Assembly: GCF_036174265.1 (NCBI RefSeq) | Contig: NZ_CP108055.1 | Span: forward strand, 6,324,001 to 6,388,000 | From: Streptomyces sp. NBC_00285 | Lineage (GTDB): Bacteria; Actinomycetota; Actinomycetes; Streptomycetales; Streptomycetaceae | Reading direction: 5' to 3' | DNA length: 64,000 bases | Shown here: piece by piece, positions 28,820 through 41,094 of the stretch | Position numbering within the stretch: the stretch's first letter is position 1 | How the letters are laid out: each line of letters opens with the position of its first letter | Program-made: the position numbers and the translations under genes | Notes under the pieces: generated by a model | Seen by the model: only the letters and a program-made list of their open reading frames with translations | Database searches by the model: none | Told to the model about the DNA's origin: nothing

Positions 28820-29115
28820 ACCCGGTCAACTACCTCTATCTCGCCGCTCTGTTGTTCACGATCGGCGCCACCGGCGTACTGATCAGGCGCAACGCGATCG
28901 TCGTGTTCATGTGCATCGAGCTCATGCTCAACGCCTGCAACCTCGCGTTCGTCGCCTTCTCCCGGATGCACGGCAACCTCGACGGCCAGATCATCGCCTT
29001 CTTCACGATGGTCGTCGCCGCCGCGGAGGTCGTGGTCGGGCTCGCGATCATCGTGTCGTTGTTCCGTTCCCGCCACTCGGCCTCGGTCGACGACGCCAGC
29101 CTGATGAAGCTGTAA
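28816..29115 (+). CDS. nuoK: NADH-quinone oxidoreductase subunit K
   Basis: A 99-residue, three-helix membrane subunit (ND4L type). The conserved Glu of helix 2 lies in [13 protein letters not shown], and a second Glu in [13 protein letters not shown]; both belong to the proton path. Length equals the family norm. GTG 28816 overlaps the nuoJ stop; nuoL follows after 14 bp. Confidence 0.97.
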
Positions 29116-29129
29116 GGGGTCGCTGAATC

Positions 29130-31043
29130 GTGGAGAACCTGATTGCGCTGCTCATCGCGGCGCCTCTGCTCGGAGCGGCGGTCCTGCTCACCGGCGGCCG
29201 GAGACTGGACGCCGTCGGCCACTGGATCGGCACGGCCCTGGCCGGCGCCTCCTTCGTGTTCGGCGCCGTCCTCTTCGCCGACCTGCTCGGCAAGGACGCC
29301 GAACACCGCACGCTCACCCAGCACCTGTTCAGCTGGGTGCCGGTCGAGGGCTTCCAGGCGGACGCCGCCTTCCGCCTCGACCAGCTGTCGATGACGTTCG
29401 TGCTGCTGATCACCGGCGTCGGATCGCTGATCCACCTGTACTCGATCGGGTACATGGAGCACGACGAGCGGCGCCGCCGCTTCTTCGGCTATCTGAACCT
29501 GTTCCTCGCGGCGATGCTGCTGCTCGTCCTCGCCGACAACTACCTTCTGCTGTACGTCGGCTGGGAGGGCGTCGGACTCGCCTCCTACCTGCTGATCGGC
29601 TTCTGGCAGCACAAGCCCAGCGCGGCCACCGCGGCGAAGAAGGCCTTCCTGGTCAACCGCGTCGGCGACATCGGCCTGTCGATCGCGATCATGCTGATGT
29701 TCACGACGTTCGGCACCTTCGCCTTCGGCCCGGTGCTCGGCACCCACGACAAGCCCGGACTCGTCGACGGCACATCCGAGGCCACGCTGACGGGCATCGC
29801 CCTGATGCTGCTGCTCGCCGCCTGTGGCAAGTCCGCCCAGGTGCCGCTGCAGTCCTGGCTCGGGGACGCCATGGAGGGCCCGACCCCGGTCTCGGCCCTC
29901 ATCCACGCGGCGACGATGGTGACCGCGGGCGTCTACCTGATCGTCCGCTCCGGAGCCATCTTCAACGCGGCGCCCGACGCACAGCTCGTCGTCACCATCG
30001 TCGGTGCCGTCACGCTCCTGTTCGGTGCGATCGTCGGTTGCGCGAAGGACGACATCAAGAAGGCACTGGCCGGCTCGACCATGTCGCAGATCGGCTACAT
30101 GGTCCTCGCCGCGGGCCTCGGCCCCATCGGCTACGTCTTCGCGATCATGCACCTGGTGACGCACGGCTTCTTCAAGGCCGGGCTGTTCCTCGGCGCCGGT
30201 TCGGTCATGCACGGCATGAACGACGAGGTCGACATGCGCAAGTACGGCGGCCTCCGCACGTACATGCCGGTCACCTTCGTCACCTTCGGCCTCGGCTACC
30301 TCGCCATCATCGGCTTCCCGGGCCTGTCCGGCTTCTTCTCCAAGGACAAGATCATCGAGGCCGCCTTCGCCAAGGGCGGCACCGAGGGCTGGATCCTCGG
30401 CGCCTGCGCCCTGCTGGGCGCGGCCATCACCGCCTTCTACATGACGCGCGTGATGCTGATGACGTTCTTCGGCGAGAAGCGCTGGCAGCCCGACGCGGAG
30501 GGCCATGAGCCCCACCCGCACGAGTCCCCCAGGTCCATGACGATCCCGATGATCGTGCTGGCCTTCGGATCGGTCTTCGCGGGCGGACTGTTCAGCATCG
30601 GCGACCGCTTCCTGCACTGGCTGGAGCCCATCACCGGGCACGACCACGGAAACGCGCCGATCAGCGCCACGACGGTCACGGCATCCACGGTGGCCGTGAT
30701 GGTCATCGGTGTCGGGCTCGCCTACCTGCAGTACGGCAGGCGCCCGGTCCCGGTCGTCGCCCCGCGCGGGTCGCTGCTCACCCGGGCCGCCCGGCGCGAC
30801 CTGCTCCAGGACGACTTCAACCACGTGGTCCTGGTGCGTGGCGGAGAGCACCTCACCCGGTCCCTGGTCTACGTCGACCACACCCTGGTCGACGGCGTGG
30901 TCAACGGCTCGGCGGCCTCGGTCGGCGGTCTCTCCGGCCGGCTGCGCAAGCTCCAGAACGGCTACGCGCGGTCGTACGCGGTCTCGATGTTCGGCGGCGC
31001 GGCGATCCTCGTGGCCGCGACCCTGCTGATGAGGGCGGTCTGA
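29130..31043 (+). CDS. nuoL: NADH-quinone oxidoreductase subunit L (antiporter-like)
   Basis: A 637-residue distal proton-pumping subunit. The key motifs [18 protein letters not shown] (helix-5 Glu region), [20 protein letters not shown] and [11 protein letters not shown] are present, and the long C-terminal part should form the lateral helix HL that runs along the membrane arm. GTG 29130 has AGGGG 10 nt upstream. nuoM starts 5 bp after its stop. Confidence 0.97.
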   Translation: MENLIALLIAAPLLGAAVLLTGGRRLDAVGHWIGTALAGASFVFGAVLFADLLGKDAEHRTLTQHLFSWVPVEGFQADAAFRLDQLSMTFVLLITGVGSLIHLYSIGYMEHDERRRRFFGYLNLFLAAMLLLVLADNYLLLYVGWEGVGLASYLLIGFWQHKPSAATAAKKAFLVNRVGDIGLSIAIMLMFTTFGTFAFGPVLGTHDKPGLVDGTSEATLTGIALMLLLAACGKSAQVPLQSWLGDAMEGPTPVSALIHAATMVTAGVYLIVRSGAIFNAAPDAQLVVTIVGAVTLLFGAIVGCAKDDIKKALAGSTMSQIGYMVLAAGLGPIGYVFAIMHLVTHGFFKAGLFLGAGSVMHGMNDEVDMRKYGGLRTYMPVTFVTFGLGYLAIIGFPGLSGFFSKDKIIEAAFAKGGTEGWILGACALLGAAITAFYMTRVMLMTFFGEKRWQPDAEGHEPHPHESPRSMTIPMIVLAFGSVFAGGLFSIGDRFLHWLEPITGHDHGNAPISATTVTASTVAVMVIGVGLAYLQYGRRPVPVVAPRGSLLTRAARRDLLQDDFNHVVLVRGGEHLTRSLVYVDHTLVDGVVNGSAASVGGLSGRLRKLQNGYARSYAVSMFGGAAILVAATLLMRAV

Positions 31044-31048
31044 TACCG

Positions 31049-32620
31049 ATGTCCTTTCCTCTGCTGACAGCGACGGCGGCGCTCCCGGCGATCGGGGCGA
31101 TCGCCACGGCCGCCGTGCCGGCCGCGCGGCGCACCGCCGCGAAATGGCTGGCGCTGCTCGTCTCGCTCGCCACCCTCGCGCTGGCCGCCGTCGTCCTGGT
31201 GCGCTTCGACCCGGACGGCGACCGTTACCAGCTCACCGAGTCCCATGCCTGGATCAAGGACTTCGGGGTCCGGTACGAACTGGGCGTGGACGGTATCGGG
31301 GTGGCGCTCGTCGCGCTGACCGCGCTGCTGATCCCGTTCATCATCCTGGCGGGCTGGCACGACGCCGACCCGCTGGAGACCGGCAACAAGCGGTGGCGGC
31401 CGACGCAGGGCTTCTTCGCCCTGATCCTGGGCGTCGAGGCGATGGTGATCATCTCCTTCGAGGCCACCGACGTCTTCCTCTTCTACATCTTCTTCGAAGC
31501 CATGCTGATCCCGATGTACTTCCTCATCGGCGGCTTCGGGGACCGGGCCCACGCCGGCTCCGACGAGAACGCGGCGACCCAACGCTCGTACGCCGCCGTG
31601 AAGTTCCTCCTGTACAACCTGGTCGGCGGCCTGATCATGCTGGCCGCGGTCATCGGCCTCTACGTGGTCGCCGGGAACTTCAGCCTCCAGCAGATTGCCG
31701 AAGCGCGGGCCAACGGCACGCTCGACATGGCGACCAACACCGAACGCTGGCTGTTCCTCGGCTTCTTCTTCGCCTTCGCGGTGAAGGCACCCCTGTGGCC
31801 GCTGCACACCTGGCTGCCCAACGCGATGGGGGAGGCCACCACCCCGGTCGCCGTGCTCATCACGGCGGTCGTCGACAAGGTGGGCACCTTCGCGATGCTC
31901 CGCTTCTGCCTCCAGCTCTTCCCGGAGGCCAGCAAGTGGGCGACGCCCGCGATCCTGGTCCTGTCGGTGATCAGCATCATCTACGGGGCGCTGCTCGCGG
32001 TCGGCCAGCGGGACATCAAGCGGCTGGTGGCGTACGCGTCGATCTCACACTTCGGCTTCATCATCATGGGCATCTTCGCGATGACCAGCCAGGGCCAGTC
32101 CGGGGCGACGCTCTACATGGTCAACCACGGGATCTCGACGGCCGTGCTGATGCTGGTGGCCGGCTTCCTGATCTCGCGGCGCGGCTCGCGGCTCATCGCC
32201 GACTACGGCGGGGTGCAGAAGGTCGCCCCGGTACTCGCCGGCACCTTCCTGATCGGCGGCCTGGCCACCCTGTCGCTGCCCGGACTGGCACCGTTCGTCA
32301 GTGAGTTCCTGGTCCTGGTCGGCACGTTCGCGCGCTACCCGGCGATCGGCATCATCGCGACCTTCGGCATCGTGCTCGCCGCGCTCTACACCCTCGTCCT
32401 CTACCAGCGGACGATGACGGGCCCGGTGAAACCGGAGGTCTCCGCGATGCCCGACCTCAGGGTGCGTGAGCTCCTGGTCGTGGCCCCGCTGATCGCGCTG
32501 CTGATCTTCCTGGGCGTCTACCCGAAGCCCGTCACGGACATCGTCAACCCGGCGGTGAAGTCGACCATGTCCGACGTACACAAGAAGGACCCCCAGCCCG
32601 AGGCGGAGGCGGCCAAGTGA
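31049..32620 (+). CDS. nuoM: NADH-quinone oxidoreductase subunit M (antiporter-like)
   Basis: A 523-residue proton-pumping subunit with about 14 helices. Typical sites are FYIFFEAMLIPMYFLIGGFG with the conserved Glu, and FAFAVKAPLWPLHTWLPNA with the central Lys. The C-terminus is a short charged tail. ATG 31049; the end overlaps the nuoN start by 4 bp. Confidence 0.97.
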   Translation: MSFPLLTATAALPAIGAIATAAVPAARRTAAKWLALLVSLATLALAAVVLVRFDPDGDRYQLTESHAWIKDFGVRYELGVDGIGVALVALTALLIPFIILAGWHDADPLETGNKRWRPTQGFFALILGVEAMVIISFEATDVFLFYIFFEAMLIPMYFLIGGFGDRAHAGSDENAATQRSYAAVKFLLYNLVGGLIMLAAVIGLYVVAGNFSLQQIAEARANGTLDMATNTERWLFLGFFFAFAVKAPLWPLHTWLPNAMGEATTPVAVLITAVVDKVGTFAMLRFCLQLFPEASKWATPAILVLSVISIIYGALLAVGQRDIKRLVAYASISHFGFIIMGIFAMTSQGQSGATLYMVNHGISTAVLMLVAGFLISRRGSRLIADYGGVQKVAPVLAGTFLIGGLATLSLPGLAPFVSEFLVLVGTFARYPAIGIIATFGIVLAALYTLVLYQRTMTGPVKPEVSAMPDLRVRELLVVAPLIALLIFLGVYPKPVTDIVNPAVKSTMSDVHKKDPQPEAEAAK

Positions 32621-34266
32621 GCGCGACAGTCGTCCACAGCCTGTGGACAACCGCGGCCGACCCGATCACGAAGATCGACGCGCCGAAGATCGAATACGGG
32701 CAGTTGTCGCCCACCCTGATCGTCCTGGGCGCGGCACTCATCGGGGTGCTGGTCGAGGCGTTCGTCCCGCGCAGAGCCCGCTACCACGTCCAGTGGATCA
32801 TGTCCGCCCTGGCGCTGTGCGGGGCCTTCGCGGCCGTCGTCGTACTCGCCGCGAACGGATACGCCACGACGAAGTCCGGCATCGCGGCCATGGGTGCCAT
32901 CGCCGTCGACGGACCGGCCCTGTTCCTCCAGGGCACGATCCTGCTGGCGGGCCTCGTCGGCCTGTTCACCTTCGCCGAGCGGCGGCTGGACCCCGAGACA
33001 CACGGCAACCACACCGACTCGTTCGCGGCCCAGGGCGCCTCCGTGCCGGGCAGCGACAGCGAGAAGGCCGCGGTGAAGGCCGGGTTCACCACCACCGAGG
33101 TGTTCCCGCTGCTGCTCTTCGCGGTCGCCGGCATGCTGATCTTCCCGGCGGCCAACGACCTGCTGACGCTCTTCGTGGCGCTGGAGGTCTTCTCGCTCCC
33201 GCTGTACCTGCTGTGCGCGCTGGCCCGCCGCAAGCGGCTCATGTCGCAGGAGGCCGCGGTCAAGTACTTCCTGCTCGGCTCGTTCGCCTCCGCCTTCACC
33301 CTGTTCGGCATCGCCCTGCTGTACGGCTACGCGGGCTCGGTGTCGTACGGCACGATCGCGAAGGTCGTCGACGGCACGATCACCACGGTTAACCCGGCGC
33401 TCGCGGACACCATGGGCAACGACGCACTGCTGCTGATCGGCGCCGCGATGATCGTCATGGGCCTGCTGTTCAAGGTGGGCGCGGTGCCGTTCCACATGTG
33501 GACGCCGGACGTCTACCAGGGCGCACCGACCCCGGTCACCGGCTTCATGGCGGCGGCGACCAAGGTGGCCGCGTTCGGCGCGCTGCTGAGGATCCTGTAC
33601 GTGGTGCTGCCCGGCCTGCGCTGGGACTGGCGGCCGGTCATGTGGGCCGTCGCGATCGTCACCATGCTGGGCGGAGCGATCGTCGCGATCACGCAGACCG
33701 ACATCAAGCGGCTGCTGGCGTACTCCTCGATCGCGCATGCCGGCTTCATCCTCGCGGGTGTCATCGCGACCACGCCGGACGGGGTGTCGTCCGTCCTCTT
33801 CTACCTCGCCGCGTACTCGTTCGTGACGATCGGCGCGTTCGCGGTGGTGACGCTGGTCCGTGACGCCGGCGGCGAGGCGACGCACCTGTCCAAGTGGGCG
33901 GGGCTGGGCCGTCGTTCACCCCTGGTGGCCGCCGTGTTCGCGGTGTTCCTGCTGGCCTTCGCGGGCATCCCGCTGACCTCCGGGTTCGCCGGGAAGTTCG
34001 CCGTGTTCAAGGCGGCGGCCGAGGGCGGCGCCGCGCCGCTGGTCGTGGTCGGTGTGATCTCGTCGGCGATCGCGGCGTTCTTCTACATCCGCGTGATCGT
34101 GCTGATGTTCTTCAGCGAGCCGCAGCCGGACGGACCGACGGTCGCCGTGCCGTCGCCCCTGACGATGACGGCGATCGGAGTCGGCGTGGCCGTCACGCTG
34201 GTGCTGGGTGTGGCGCCGCAGTACTTCCTCGACCTGGCGAACCAGGCGGGAGTGTTCGTGCGCTGA
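32617..34266 (+). CDS. nuoN: NADH-quinone oxidoreductase subunit N (antiporter-like)
   Basis: A 549-residue proton-pumping subunit, the last gene of the operon. [20 protein letters not shown] and [13 protein letters not shown] are the expected NuoN/ND2 signatures. GTG 32617 overlaps the nuoM stop. Codons 5-12 contain the inverted pair of DnaA-box-like sequences listed separately. A strong hairpin follows 17 bp after the stop. Confidence 0.97.
   Translation: MSATVVHSLWTTAADPITKIDAPKIEYGQLSPTLIVLGAALIGVLVEAFVPRRARYHVQWIMSALALCGAFAAVVVLAANGYATTKSGIAAMGAIAVDGPALFLQGTILLAGLVGLFTFAERRLDPETHGNHTDSFAAQGASVPGSDSEKAAVKAGFTTTEVFPLLLFAVAGMLIFPAANDLLTLFVALEVFSLPLYLLCALARRKRLMSQEAAVKYFLLGSFASAFTLFGIALLYGYAGSVSYGTIAKVVDGTITTVNPALADTMGNDALLLIGAAMIVMGLLFKVGAVPFHMWTPDVYQGAPTPVTGFMAAATKVAAFGALLRILYVVLPGLRWDWRPVMWAVAIVTMLGGAIVAITQTDIKRLLAYSSIAHAGFILAGVIATTPDGVSSVLFYLAAYSFVTIGAFAVVTLVRDAGGEATHLSKWAGLGRRSPLVAAVFAVFLLAFAGIPLTSGFAGKFAVFKAAAEGGAAPLVVVGVISSAIAAFFYIRVIVLMFFSEPQPDGPTVAVPSPLTMTAIGVGVAVTLVLGVAPQYFLDLANQAGVFVR
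32630..32650. other. Inverted pair of DnaA-box-like sequences inside nuoN
   Basis: TCGTCCACA (32630-32638, plus strand) and TTGTCCACA (minus strand, 32642-32650) are separated by 3 bp. TTGTCCACA is the Streptomyces DnaA-box consensus; the other arm has one change. Binding here is an inference. Confidence 0.45.
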
Positions 34267-34283
34267 CCTGCGGTGCGTGTGTA

Positions 34284-34321
34284 CCGGGCCCCGGTTTCCC
34301 CGCGAGGGAGCCGGGGCCCGG
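34284..34321 (+). terminator. Terminator of the nuo operon
   Basis: CCGGGCCCCGG (34284-34294) and CCGGGGCCCGG (34311-34321) form a perfect 11-bp GC stem with a 16-nt loop, 17 bp after the nuoN stop. There is no clear T run. Confidence 0.75.
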
Positions 34322-34435
34322 CGCGTTCGGCCGGGAGCCGCGCACCACCCCGGCCTGTGGATAACTCCGACGCTGTCAGTCGGGACGCCTATCGTGGAGG
34401 CAGTGATCGAGGGACGACGTACGGGGGACGGAACA

Positions 34436-36451
<2,016 letters not shown>

Positions 36452-36467
36452 CGCCCCGGGCGCGGGT

Positions 36468-36489
36468 GGTGCCGGCGTTCCCCGGCACC
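36468..36489. terminator. Bidirectional terminator between recQ and the flavoprotein gene
   Basis: GGTGCCGG (36468-36475) and CCGGCACC (36482-36489) form an 8-bp stem with a 6-nt loop in the 62-bp gap between two convergent genes. Confidence 0.6.
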
Positions 36490-36513
36490 CCGGGCCGTTG
36501 ATGCGGGTGCCCT

Positions 36514-39318
36514 TTACGAGTGGTACTGCAGGCCCCTCGTCGCGTACGCCCTGACGTCCGCGTCCGAGTCCGTCGTCGCCGTGGCCAGGGCCGCGCGGGC
36601 GTCCTCGGTTCCGGTGTGCCGGGTCAGCGCGAGGACGGCCGCCTTGCGGACGTCGGCGTTCGGGTCGGCGAGAGCCTTGGCGAGGGCGGGGACGGCCACG
36701 TCCGGGCCGGCGGCGGACAGCGCCGTCGCCGCGCCCGAGCGGACCTGCCACGCGGAGGCCGACAGGGCGGTCACGGCACGGGTGGCGAGCGGTGCGGGGC
36801 AGCCGGTGGTGCCCAGCGCTCCGTAGGCGGCGCCCTGAACCAGCGCGTCGGGGTCCTCGGTGAGCCGGGCCAGCGCGTCGAGGACGACATCGAGCGGGCG
36901 TTCCGCCGAAACCGTCGCCAGCGCTTTGGCGATCGTCACCCGGACCTCGCGGGACGGATCGGTGACCGCCGCGCGGGCCAGCTCTGCGGCGGCGTCCACC
37001 GAGACGAGGGCACGGACGGCCTCGATGCGGACGGGGATGTCCGAGTCGGTCAGGGAGCCGGCGAACAGCGCGGCGTCCCCGAGCCGCAGGGCACGCAGGA
37101 CGTCCAGGGCAGCGGCACGGACGACCGGATCGGACTCGGCGAGGGCGGCGGCGAGGCCGTCGCGCAGGGTGGGCTCCGGGACGAGCGTCTCGACCAGTTC
37201 CCGCAGGGAAGCGGCCGCGGCGGCCCGGACCTCGGGGGCGGAGTCGCGGAGCGCGTCAGCGAGAGCGGGGCCCGTTCCCGGCGGCACCGTCTCGGTGAGG
37301 ACGGCGACGGCCTCACGGCGCACCGCTGCCGCCGGGTCGGTCAAGTAGGGCCGCAGGGCGTCGAGTTCGGGCTCCTCCTCGGCGAGGGCGACGAGTTCGA
37401 GGATCCGGCCGGAGACCTGCTCGGCCGAGGCCGCCGAAGGGCCGGGGTCACCGAGCGGCTCGGGTCCGGCCGGTCCGGTGCCGTCCGCCCCGGCGTCGGG
37501 AAGTCCGGTCGCGACCGGGGCCAGGTCCCGGGAGCCTGCCGTCGCCACATCCTCCGCGTGCACCTCGCCGATGTGCCGGGAGGGACCGCCGACCGGCGTG
37601 AACTCGTCGATCGGGACCAGATAGGGAGCCACGGGACGAGCCGTGAACTCCATCGCTCCGGAGGGGGACTTGTGCAGATCGAGGTGGTGGAACCAGGAGG
37701 CGTCGTCGCGATGAGGATGGTCGAGACGGTCGTGGTAGAGACCCCAGCGGGACTCCGTGCGGGCCAGGGACGCGCGCGCGGCCATCTCCGCGCAGTCACG
37801 GATGAAGGAGACCTCGGCGCAGCGCATCAGCTCGTGCGGGGTCTGCGCACCCATCGCTGCGATGTCGGTGTGCATGCGCTCGAAGGCCTCCAGGGCGAGC
37901 GACAGTCGCGCGCCCGACTTCGGCGGGGCCACGTAGTCGTTCACGAAGCGGCGGAGCTTGTACTCGACCTGGGGCTGCGGCGGGCCGTCGGGGTTGTGCA
38001 GCGGGCGGTAGATCAGTTCGTGCGCCTCGCGGAGCTGGTCGAGCGGCAACTCCCCTTCGTACGGGGTGTACTGGGACGCGTCCGCGCCCGCGAGGTCGCC
38101 GAAGACGAACGCGCCGATCATGTAGTTGTGCGGGACGCAGGCCAGGTCGCCGGCGGCGTAGAGGCGGGGGACGGTCGTACGGGCGTGGTCGTCGACCCGT
38201 ACGCCGGAGGCCGAGTGGCCGCCGCACAGGCCGATCTCGGAGATGTGCATCTCGATGTCATGGGTGCGGTAGTCATGACCGCGGCCCTCGTGGAACGTCC
38301 CCCGGGTGGGCCGCTCCGTGGAGTGCAGGATCGACTCCAGGGAGGAGATCGACTCCTCGGGGAGGTGGCTCAGCTTCAGGTACACCGGCCCCCGGTCGGA
38401 GGCGACCTCCGCCGCGAACTCGGCCATCATCTGGCCGGACCAGTAGTCGGAGTCGACGAAGCGCTCGCCGTGCCGGTTGACCTGGTAGCCGCCGAAGGGA
38501 TTGGCGACGTAGGCGCAGGCGGGGCCGTTGTAGTCCTTGATCAGCGGATTGATCTGGAAGCACTCGATGCCGGTGAGTTCGGCGCCCGCGTGGTAGGCCA
38601 TGGCGTAACCGTCGCCCGCGTTGGTCGGGTTCTCGTACGTGCCGTACAGGTAGCCGGAGGCGGGCAGGCCGAGGCGGCCGCAGGCACCGGTCGCCAGGAT
38701 GACCGCACCCGCGCGGACCGTCACGAAGGCGCCCGTACGGGTGTTGAGGCCGACCGCCCCCACTGCCTGCCCTTCGGCGGTGAGCACCCGGACCGGCATC
38801 ACCCGGTTCTCGATGCGGATCCGCTCCCGCATCTCGCGCCGCCGCAGCTGCCGGTACAGGACCTTCTTGACGTCCTTGCCCTCCGGCATCGGCAGCACAT
38901 AGGAGCCGGAGCGGTGGACCTGACGGACCGCGTAGTCGCCGTGCTCGTCCTTCTCGAACTTCACGCCGTACGACTCGAGGCGCTGCACCATGCCGAAGCC
39001 GCGGGTGGCGGTCTGGCGGACGGTGGACTGGTCGACGATGCCGTCGTTGGCCCGGGTGATCTCGGCGACGTAGTCGTCGGGCTCGGCGCGGCCGGGGATG
39101 ACCGCGTTGTTGACGCCGTCCATGCCCATGGCGAGGGCGCCGGAGTGCCGGACGTGGGCCTTCTCCAGCAGGATGACGTTCGCGCCGTGCTCGGCGGCGG
39201 TCAGGGCGGCCATGGTGCCGGCGGTGCCGCCGCCGATGACGAGGACGTCGCAGGTGAGTTCCTCGGCCTCGTCGAGGGCCGGAATCTGCAGAGGGGTGTC
39301 CACCAGGGTGCCTTTCAC
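36514..39318 (-). CDS. AprA/fumarate-reductase-like flavoprotein fused to HEAT repeats
   Basis: A 934-residue cytosolic protein. Residues 1-590 are an FAD-binding-2 flavoprotein: Rossmann motif VIGGGTAGTMAALTAAEHG, the flavin-linked segment RHSGALAMGMDGVNNA, ATGACGRLGLPASG and the second FAD site YAAGDLACVPHNYMIG. In detail it is nearer to adenylylsulfate reductase alpha subunits than to succinate dehydrogenase. Residues about 640-930 are eight or nine HEAT/armadillo repeats of about 31 residues (VRREAVAVLTETV, VRAAAAASLREL, VRKAAVLALTRH), which known AprA proteins lack. GTG 39318 overlaps the ATPase stop. It probably works with the AprB-like ferredoxin of the same operon on an imported substrate; the reaction is unknown. 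Confidence 0.85.
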   Translation of the reverse strand: MKGTLVDTPLQIPALDEAEELTCDVLVIGGGTAGTMAALTAAEHGANVILLEKAHVRHSGALAMGMDGVNNAVIPGRAEPDDYVAEITRANDGIVDQSTVRQTATRGFGMVQRLESYGVKFEKDEHGDYAVRQVHRSGSYVLPMPEGKDVKKVLYRQLRRREMRERIRIENRVMPVRVLTAEGQAVGAVGLNTRTGAFVTVRAGAVILATGACGRLGLPASGYLYGTYENPTNAGDGYAMAYHAGAELTGIECFQINPLIKDYNGPACAYVANPFGGYQVNRHGERFVDSDYWSGQMMAEFAAEVASDRGPVYLKLSHLPEESISSLESILHSTERPTRGTFHEGRGHDYRTHDIEMHISEIGLCGGHSASGVRVDDHARTTVPRLYAAGDLACVPHNYMIGAFVFGDLAGADASQYTPYEGELPLDQLREAHELIYRPLHNPDGPPQPQVEYKLRRFVNDYVAPPKSGARLSLALEAFERMHTDIAAMGAQTPHELMRCAEVSFIRDCAEMAARASLARTESRWGLYHDRLDHPHRDDASWFHHLDLHKSPSGAMEFTARPVAPYLVPIDEFTPVGGPSRHIGEVHAEDVATAGSRDLAPVATGLPDAGADGTGPAGPEPLGDPGPSAASAEQVSGRILELVALAEEEPELDALRPYLTDPAAAVRREAVAVLTETVPPGTGPALADALRDSAPEVRAAAAASLRELVETLVPEPTLRDGLAAALAESDPVVRAAALDVLRALRLGDAALFAGSLTDSDIPVRIEAVRALVSVDAAAELARAAVTDPSREVRVTIAKALATVSAERPLDVVLDALARLTEDPDALVQGAAYGALGTTGCPAPLATRAVTALSASAWQVRSGAATALSAAGPDVAVPALAKALADPNADVRKAAVLALTRHTGTEDARAALATATTDSDADVRAYATRGLQYHS

Positions 39319-40157
39319 GTGCCGAGCGAGGAGAGGACGTCGCGCCGCAGCGCCACGCGCGCGGGATCGTCGTGCGCCGTACGGTCGCGCGGGCGCGGGA
39401 CATCGCGTACGGCGGTCAGCCGGCCGTTGCCGAGGAGCGCCACGCGGTCGCCGAGGAACAGGGCCTCGTCCACGTCGTGGGTGACGAAGACGACGGTCGC
39501 GCCCGTGCCGCGCAGCACCTCCACCAGCAGGTCCTGCATGCCGGCGCGGGTCTGGGCGTCGAGCGCGCCGAAGGGTTCGTCCATCAGGACGGCACGGGGC
39601 CGGCCGGCCAGCGCGCGGGCCAGCTGGGCGCGCTGGCGCTGGCCGCCGGAGACCCGGTGCGGCAACTGCTGGGCGCGGTCGGCGAGTCCGACCCGGTCGA
39701 GCCAGGACCCGGCCTGCGAGCGCCGTTCGGTGCGCGGCAACCCCTTGATGGCCAGCGGGAGTTCGACGTTGGCGCGCAGGGTGCGCCAGGGCAGGAGGGC
39801 GTCCTCCTGGAAGACCAGGGCGCGCTCGGCGCCGGGACCGGTGAGAGGCCGGCCGTCCTGGGCGACCTCGCCACCGAGCAGCGGGAGGAGGCCGGCGAGG
39901 GTGCGCAGCAGCGTCGACTTGCCGCAGCCGGAGGAGCCGACGACGGTGACGATCTCACCGGCGGCGATGTCCAGGTCGACACCGGTCAGCACGGGCGCGT
40001 CGGGACGGCCCAGGTCGGCGGCGGTGAGGGTGAGGCGGGTACCGCGGACGGGGGTGCCCGCTCCCGGAGCCGCCCGGTCCACGCGGCCGACGCCACGGGT
40101 ACCGGACACCTCCGGTGACGTGCCGATCGCTTCGGACGTGTCAGACGAGGTGCTCAT
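39315..40157 (-). CDS. ABC transporter ATP-binding protein (SsuB/TauB/NrtD type)
   Basis: A 280-residue ATPase of the nitrate/sulfonate/taurine import family. Walker A GSSGCGKST, signature VSGGQRQRAQLARALA, Walker B RAVLMDEPFGALD and the switch His in FVTHDVDEALFLGD are intact. About 45 N-terminal residues are a variable Ser/Thr/Gly-rich extension. ATG 40157 has GAGGAGG 6 nt upstream. It overlaps both neighbours: 17 nt with the permease and 4 nt with the flavoprotein, so the genes are translated as a unit. Confidence 0.93.
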   Translation of the reverse strand: MSTSSDTSEAIGTSPEVSGTRGVGRVDRAAPGAGTPVRGTRLTLTAADLGRPDAPVLTGVDLDIAAGEIVTVVGSSGCGKSTLLRTLAGLLPLLGGEVAQDGRPLTGPGAERALVFQEDALLPWRTLRANVELPLAIKGLPRTERRSQAGSWLDRVGLADRAQQLPHRVSGGQRQRAQLARALAGRPRAVLMDEPFGALDAQTRAGMQDLLVEVLRGTGATVVFVTHDVDEALFLGDRVALLGNGRLTAVRDVPRPRDRTAHDDPARVALRRDVLSSLGT

Positions 40158-41094
40158 CGTGTGCCTCCTCGGTCCTGGAAGCGGGCGGGGGCGACTCGGC
40201 GCGCGCGGCGGTGGCGGGCACCCGCGTGACGGCGCCGGCCGGGCCGGCCGCGCCGGGCCGGGAGCGGCCGGTGCCGTCGTACGACGTCCGCGGCAGCCAG
40301 CGCGTCAGCCGGCGGCCCAGGAGCTCCACGGCCGTGGAGGTGAGCCAGCCGAGGACGCCGATGGTGACCATGCCGACGAAGACACCCGCGTAGTTGACGA
40401 CGGTGTAGTCCTGCCAGGTGCGGTAGCCGACGCCGTACTGGCCGGAGATCATCTCGGCGGAGATCACACAGATCCACGAGACGCCGATGCCGACGGACAG
40501 GCCGCCGAAGATGCCGGGAAGGGCGCCCGGCAGGACGACCGAGGCGAGGACCCGCCACCGGCCGCCGCCCATCGTCTGCACGGCCTCCTCCCACACGGGG
40601 GTCAGCGCGCGGACCGCGTGCCGGGTGGAGACCAGGACGGGGAAGAAGGCGGCGGTGAAGGTGATGAAGACGATCCCCTGCTCGTTGGAGGGGAACAGCA
40701 GGATCGCGACCGGGACCAGGGCGATCGCCGGGATCGGGCGGATCACCTCCAGCACCGGACCGAGCAGGTCCTCGGCGAGACGCGAGCGCGCCACGAGCAC
40801 GCCCGTGGCCACGCCGAGCACCGCGGCGAGGAGGAAGCCGGTGAGGATGCGGGTGAGGCTGTCGGTGAGGTCCGTCCAGTAGTCGGGCCCGGACAGCCGG
40901 TCGGCGAAGGTGCGGGCCACGTCGGCGACCGTCGGGAACTGCGAGAAGCGCAGCCACAGATCGATGTCCAGGCTGGTCAGCAGCTGCCACAGGCCGAGGG
41001 CGGCGGCGAGCGCGGCCAGCCGGATCACGAACCGGCCCGCGCGTCGCGGATACCGGGGCAGGAACCCGCCGGCCCGTGGCGTCGGCCCGTTCAC
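40141..41094 (-). CDS. ABC transporter permease (SsuC/TauC type)
   Basis: A 317-residue integral membrane protein with six or so helices and the binding-protein-dependent permease coupling loop EEAVQTMGGGRWRVLASVVLP. The family is that of nitrate, sulfonate, taurine and thiamine-precursor importers. The start is GTG 41094, overlapping the stop of the binding protein by 4 nt; a longer frame upstream lies within that gene. The C-terminal 50 residues are a Pro/Ala-rich cytoplasmic tail. Confidence 0.93.
   Translation of the reverse strand: MNGPTPRAGGFLPRYPRRAGRFVIRLAALAAALGLWQLLTSLDIDLWLRFSQFPTVADVARTFADRLSGPDYWTDLTDSLTRILTGFLLAAVLGVATGVLVARSRLAEDLLGPVLEVIRPIPAIALVPVAILLFPSNEQGIVFITFTAAFFPVLVSTRHAVRALTPVWEEAVQTMGGGRWRVLASVVLPGALPGIFGGLSVGIGVSWICVISAEMISGQYGVGYRTWQDYTVVNYAGVFVGMVTIGVLGWLTSTAVELLGRRLTRWLPRTSYDGTGRSRPGAAGPAGAVTRVPATAARAESPPPASRTEEAHDEHLV

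Noticed and set aside
28836..30881. A 681-codon minus-strand frame
   Set aside because: It is antisense to nuoL and made mostly of Asp/His/Arg/Gln low-complexity sequence.
34208..34435. N-terminal extension of recQ
   Set aside because: It reads through the end of nuoN and the terminator hairpin, which cannot be coding in practice.
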